A stretch of DNA of 7,825 bases from Coriobacteriia bacterium (GTDB taxonomy: Bacteria > Actinomycetota > Coriobacteriia > Anaerosomatales > SLCP01), in assembly GCA_007125735.1 (NCBI GenBank), contig SLCP01000070.1, positions 1-7,825 of the forward strand, given 5' to 3'. The notes below the pieces were generated by a model that had not been told where the DNA came from, ran no database searches, and saw only the letters and a list, made by a program, of their open reading frames with translations. Positions 5,086-7,825 of the stretch are shown in pieces. The translations under genes were made by a program, and so were the position numbers. Each line of letters opens with the position of its first letter. Position 1 is the first letter of the stretch.

Positions 5086-6636
5086 GTGGCTTCATCCGGA
5101 AACAACGCGGTGTCAGGCGAGCAGCTCGCGGCGCGGCGTAACATCGTCGCGACGGTGGTCGTGCTCGTCATCTTGCTGCTGCTCTTCGCAGCACTCGCGA
5201 TCGTCAACTACATCGTGCGCCAGCCCGCGGCGTTCGTGGGCGAGGGCGAGGGCGACCGCCATTTCCTCTTCGCCATCTACGGCTTCGAGGGTGACTTGCT
5301 GCGCCGTCCGTCCAACGTCGCCGTCGACGGGCAGGGCAACATCTACGTGGCCGACACGGGCAAGCGCCGCATCGTCGTGTTCGACCGCAACGGCACGTTC
5401 AACGGCGTCTACGGGAACCCTGGCCGAGGAGAGACCGACCTATGGAACCCGATCGACGTCGCCGTCGCTCCCGACGGCCGCACCTACGTCATCGACAAGT
5501 CGCAGAACAAGATGGTCATCTTCGACGTGACCCGCACGCCGGAGCGCGCGGTGTTCTTCCCCGATGAGGCCCCCCTGAGCGTCGCGATCAACGGTGACGA
5601 CCTCATCGTGACGACCGAGAGCGGCGTGCTCATCGGCACGCTCGACGCCGAGCCGCGCACCGCATATGTCGCCCGCGGCAAGAACCCCGGCGAGTTCGAC
5701 CGGCCCGCGGGCGTGGCGGTGGGCGCCGACGGCACGCTCTACATCGCCGACTCGCTCAACTACCGCGTCCAGGCGATCGGCACCGACGGCCAGGTCCGCT
5801 GGACGTACGGCGAGCCCATACCTGCCGACCAGGCGATCCGTTTCGATGACGAGAGCCGCCTGTTCGGCCTGCCGGCGAGCATCGCGGTGGACGACGCCGG
5901 CTTCGTCTACGTCGTCGACGGCCTCAACGCCGAGGTCGTCGTCCTCGACCAGGAGACCGGCCAGTTCGTCGAGATGATCGGCGACGTGGGCCACCAGGAC
6001 GGCGCGTTCTACTTCCCCGACGGCATCGCCTACGCCGATGGCCGTCTCGTGATCGCAGACAAGTTCAACGACCGCATCCAAGTGTTCCGAACGCCTGCCG
6101 CAGCGCCGCTCGCGCGGATCCTGCCGCTCGCGCCGTGGCTCCTCGTGCCGCTCGCGCTCCTCGCGCTCATCCCGCTGCTGCGCCGCCGCCAGGTGAGCGT
6201 CGTCGCGCCCTCCTTCGCCGAGGTGCTCGTCGCCGACAACGAGCGCGTCCCGCAGGTCGCGCGTGCGCTCAAGCGCGTGACCGCCGCCCCGGCGCTCGTC
6301 GAGCGCTACGGCGAGACGGTGCCCAAGCTCAAGTGGACCGCCGTCGAGCCGGACGCCGACCGCGCGGCCGCGCTCGCAGACGAGCACGCGCTCGCGCCCG
6401 AGGTGGCCGAGGCGCTCGACATCGCCCTCCACGCCAAGGGCAGGATCACGCTGCTCACGAACGACGTGGTGCTCGGCGAGGTGGCCGCCGGCTACGAGCT
6501 CACCGCCGTCACCTACGACGAGCTTCTCGAGAGCTTGCACGTCGAGCCGGCCGACGCGGCGGCAGACGAGCCGCTCGAGATCGACGCCCCGCCGGCGGCC
6601 GACACCGACGATGCCGAGGACGGTGAGGGCCGATGA
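5086..6636 (+). CDS. NHL-repeat beta-propeller protein with two membrane helices and cytoplasmic tail
   Basis: A 516-residue protein starting at GTG 5086 behind GAGGAGG. Membrane helix 1 is at about 20-44. Residues ~60-336 form a six-bladed NHL propeller; clear blades carry the pattern 'P-x-V-A-V-D-G-x-G-x-I-Y-V-A-D-x-x-x-x-R-I' (about 74-101, 207-231, 262-288, 309-334), with weaker blades at 120-147 and 155-187. Membrane helix 2 (about 345-365) ends in an Arg cluster, so the last ~150 residues are cytoplasmic. The tail (370-482) is alpha/beta. Its end, LLTNDVVLGEVAAGY and then VTYDELLESL, resembles the last part of PIN-like folds such as the YacL/PIN-TRAM group. An acidic Ala/Pro/Asp-rich tail closes the protein. 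NHL propellers bind proteins or ligands and are common next to multiheme cytochromes in metal-reducing bacteria. The role here is probably a scaffold on the outer face, linked to the cytoplasm. The stop overlaps the next start (ATGA). Confidence 0.93.
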   Translation: MASSGNNAVSGEQLAARRNIVATVVVLVILLLLFAALAIVNYIVRQPAAFVGEGEGDRHFLFAIYGFEGDLLRRPSNVAVDGQGNIYVADTGKRRIVVFDRNGTFNGVYGNPGRGETDLWNPIDVAVAPDGRTYVIDKSQNKMVIFDVTRTPERAVFFPDEAPLSVAINGDDLIVTTESGVLIGTLDAEPRTAYVARGKNPGEFDRPAGVAVGADGTLYIADSLNYRVQAIGTDGQVRWTYGEPIPADQAIRFDDESRLFGLPASIAVDDAGFVYVVDGLNAEVVVLDQETGQFVEMIGDVGHQDGAFYFPDGIAYADGRLVIADKFNDRIQVFRTPAAAPLARILPLAPWLLVPLALLALIPLLRRRQVSVVAPSFAEVLVADNERVPQVARALKRVTAAPALVERYGETVPKLKWTAVEPDADRAAALADEHALAPEVAEALDIALHAKGRITLLTNDVVLGEVAAGYELTAVTYDELLESLHVEPADAAADEPLEIDAPPAADTDDAEDGEGR

Positions 6637-7280
6637 CGCGCACTCGGCGCTCCCGCCTCGTGCTCGCAGCGCTTGCCGCCGCCCTGCTGCTGTCCGCGAC
6701 CGCGCTCGCGGGCTGCGGCGGGGTGGGCTCGCGCGACCTGCCGCCCCCCTCGGAGATGCCCGACGAGACGGTGCGCGTGTCCGTCTTCTTCTCGACGGGC
6801 CGCTCGCTCCTCGAGGAGCGCCGCGTCGTGGATGCGACCGACGTCTACTCTTCGACTCTCGACGCGCTGCTCGCCGGTGACGCCGAGACGCCCGATGTCG
6901 CGATCGTCCAGCCGAGGGCCGCGTACCGCTCGGTGACGCTCGCCGACGGCGTCATCACCATCGACTGGGACCGCGAGATCCTCGACTTCGACGCCGATCC
7001 CGAGGAGTACCGGCTCGCGTGGGCCGCGTTCATCATGACGTTCGGCCAGTTCCCTGAGGTCGAACAGGTCGCGTTCACGGTCGAGGGCATGGACGCAGGC
7101 GAGATCGACGGCCGCGACATCGCCGAGTTCTGGGGCGAGGTCACCTTCGCCAACCAGCCGTGGGACGTCCAGCGTCCGCCCGAGTACGACGATACCGAGG
7201 AGATCGGCGGGGACCCTGACGCGCCCGGTGTCGTGGACGACGCCATCGGGGACGCAGAATCAGACGAGGTAGGGGAGTAG
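6633..7280 (+). CDS. GerMN-domain lipoprotein
   Basis: A 215-residue protein whose ATG overlaps the upstream stop (ATGA at 6633-6636), with GAGG-type ribosome-binding bases at 6616-6628. Residues 1-27 are a lipoprotein signal peptide: a TRTRRSR basic start, a Leu/Ala core, and lipobox LAGC with Cys28. After a Pro-rich linker, residues ~46-152 match the GerMN pattern: an opening VRVSVFFSTG strand, an Arg-Arg, a helix ending in a LLAG turn (80s), 'VTLADGVITIDWD', a long helix (123-138), and 'FPEVEQVAFTVEGMD'. GerMN domains occur in the spore-germination protein GerM and in many actinobacterial lipoproteins, such as LpqB, where they bind peptidoglycan or partners. The last ~45 residues are acidic and Gly/Asp-rich, probably disordered. 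Translational coupling to the NHL gene suggests the two products work together on the outside of the membrane. Confidence 0.9.
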   Translation: MTRTRRSRLVLAALAAALLLSATALAGCGGVGSRDLPPPSEMPDETVRVSVFFSTGRSLLEERRVVDATDVYSSTLDALLAGDAETPDVAIVQPRAAYRSVTLADGVITIDWDREILDFDADPEEYRLAWAAFIMTFGQFPEVEQVAFTVEGMDAGEIDGRDIAEFWGEVTFANQPWDVQRPPEYDDTEEIGGDPDAPGVVDDAIGDAESDEVGE

Positions 7281-7430
7281 GCTTCAGGCGACAATCAGGA
7301 ACGTTAGCCACCCTCCCGTTTCGTGAAGAAGCATCTCTTAATATTATCGTTCATTATTTCACAAGTATGGTAAACTCCTGGTAGAGACAGGTGCGATCCT
7401 GTTTCAGTCTAGGCCGGGGGTTCGACCACC
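7281..7430 (+). promoter_or_regulatory. AT-rich promoter region and leader of the secreted cytochrome
   Basis: This 150-bp gap includes an AT-rich island at about 7336-7376 in an otherwise GC-rich region, the most promoter-like stretch in the window. A -10-like TATTAT lies at 7342-7347 and further candidates at 7366-7376, but none has a convincing -35. The leader before the start codon contains the hairpin listed separately. No terminator for the preceding operon is clear: GGGAG at 7272-7276 could pair with CTCCC at 7313-7317, but the loop is long and no T tract follows. Confidence 0.5.
7377..7413 (+). ncRNA. Predicted structured 5' leader hairpin before the secreted cytochrome
   Basis: GAGACAGG at 7384-7391 can pair with CCTGTTTC at 7398-7405 (8 bp, one G-U) around the six-base loop TGCGAT. 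After a small 2/3-base internal loop, CCTGG at 7377-7381 pairs with CTAGG at 7409-7413. The structure ends 17 bases before the ATG, next to the GGGGG ribosome-binding stretch at 7416-7420, so it could affect translation. No known riboswitch consensus was recognised, and no T tract follows, so it is not a standard terminator. Confidence 0.4.
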
Positions 7431-7825
7431 ATGGGCGCGAAGGATGTACACGCGAAGGGTCCACTGCCCGTTCTTTCGACTACCCTCGCACGTGCGATAG
7501 CCCTCGCATTCGCCGCGATTGCCCTCGCCCTGGCTTTCGCCGCACCCGCACTCGCGCTCGAGCTCGAGCCGTCGGTGATCGCGCCGGACGGCGCGTCGCT
7601 CTTCACCTACGCCGACGCCTACGACACCGACGCCAAGTACGAGGGCGGCTACGTCCGCTACAACGACCCCACCGGCACCCGCTACGCGTCCGACGGCGCC
7701 GCGTACGTCGCTCCCTCCGCCGTCAACGGTTGGGTCGATCAATCGGACTACGTTGGCCGAGGACCCCACGGCGGCTACGACACCACCACGAACAAGTGCA
7801 AGGTGTGCCACGCGACCCACCGCGC
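7431..7825 (+). CDS. Secreted multiheme c-type cytochrome, 5' part only (truncated by window end)
   Basis: The frame opens at ATG 7431 and stays open for 131 codons to the window edge. An in-frame stop at 7410-7412 excludes an earlier start. Residues 1-42 look like a Sec signal peptide: a Lys/Arg-containing start, an Ala/Leu-rich core (about 20-38), and A-L-A at 40-42 as the likely cleavage site. The mature part is rich in Tyr, Gly and Asp, with no membrane helix so far. It reaches its first heme site, CKVCH (residues 123-127), after a GPHGGYDTTTNK lead-in of the kind seen ahead of heme sites in large multiheme cytochromes of anaerobic Actinobacteria, as I recall them. More heme sites presumably lie beyond the edge. 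It has its own leader and probably its own promoter. The likely role is an extracytoplasmic electron carrier downstream of the membrane cytochromes. Heme count and total length cannot be told. Confidence 0.88.
   Translation, partial: MGAKDVHAKGPLPVLSTTLARAIALAFAAIALALAFAAPALALELEPSVIAPDGASLFTYADAYDTDAKYEGGYVRYNDPTGTRYASDGAAYVAPSAVNGWVDQSDYVGRGPHGGYDTTTNKCKVCHATHR

Noticed and set aside
5440..6540. A 366-codon open frame on the minus strand, opposite the NHL gene
   Set aside because: Its composition is dominated by Asp, His, Glu and Val in low-complexity order, as expected from reading GC-rich codons backwards. The plus-strand NHL blades are unmistakable.
7298..7322. ECF-type promoter starting at GGAAC
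   Set aside because: The GTTT that could serve as the -10 is about 15 bp away, a poor fit, and no related promoter is present for comparison.
7360..7425. c-di-GMP-I (GEMM) riboswitch before the secreted cytochrome
   Set aside because: GGTAAACT is vaguely like the GGCAAACC element, but the conserved CGCAAAGC part and the second helix were not found by eye. An Rfam covariance search would decide.
7411..7430. tRNA T-arm-like GGTTCGACC
   Set aside because: The flanking bases cannot form the five-pair T stem, and no acceptor, D or anticodon arm is present.

Overview
This 7.8 kb window comes from a high-GC genome. Starts are mixed ATG, GTG and TTG, gene junctions are tight (GTGA and ATGA overlaps), and there are no mobile elements, CRISPR arrays or recognisable RNA genes. 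The protein set is membrane-anchored multiheme c-type cytochromes, an NHL beta-propeller, a membrane TPR protein, a GerMN-type lipoprotein and a secreted cytochrome. It fits an anaerobic actinobacterial lineage rich in cytochromes, such as an uncultured or Anaerosoma-like Coriobacteriia. That placement is inferred from gene content and base composition only.

Layout. (A) A plus-strand operon at 81-3160 holds a single-pass membrane protein of unknown function, a 12-heme membrane-anchored cytochrome, and a second membrane-anchored cytochrome with 11 CxxCH sites and one CxCH site. (B) It converges, with interlocking stop codons (CTAG), on a two-gene minus-strand operon at 4139-3157: a FxLYD-like single-pass protein, then a lipoprotein that may have an NTF2-like fold. 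(C) A divergent intergenic region at 4140-4311 contains an AT-rich stretch and a 10-bp palindrome. (D) A plus-strand operon at 4312-7280 holds a TPR protein, an NHL propeller protein with two membrane segments and a cytoplasmic tail, and a GerMN lipoprotein. (E) After a 150-bp leader with a strong predicted hairpin, a secreted c-type cytochrome begins at 7431 and runs off the window after its first CxxCH.

How they may work together. Every product seen is predicted to be membrane-anchored, lipidated or exported. The two large cytochromes start like NapC/NirT quinol dehydrogenases: a membrane anchor, then CxxCH, a conserved His, and CxxCH. Their heme spacing matches along the whole length, so they look like tandem paralogues on one 12-heme plan. 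A reasonable but untested reading is a quinone-linked electron-export apparatus. In it the two cytochromes take electrons from the membrane, the TPR, NHL and lipoprotein components act as assembly or scaffold factors on the outer face of the membrane, and the secreted cytochrome carries electrons outward. The most notable details are the CxCH site at the tenth heme position of the second cytochrome, the exact 41-residue di-heme repeat in the first, and the PIN-like look of the cytoplasmic tail of the NHL protein.
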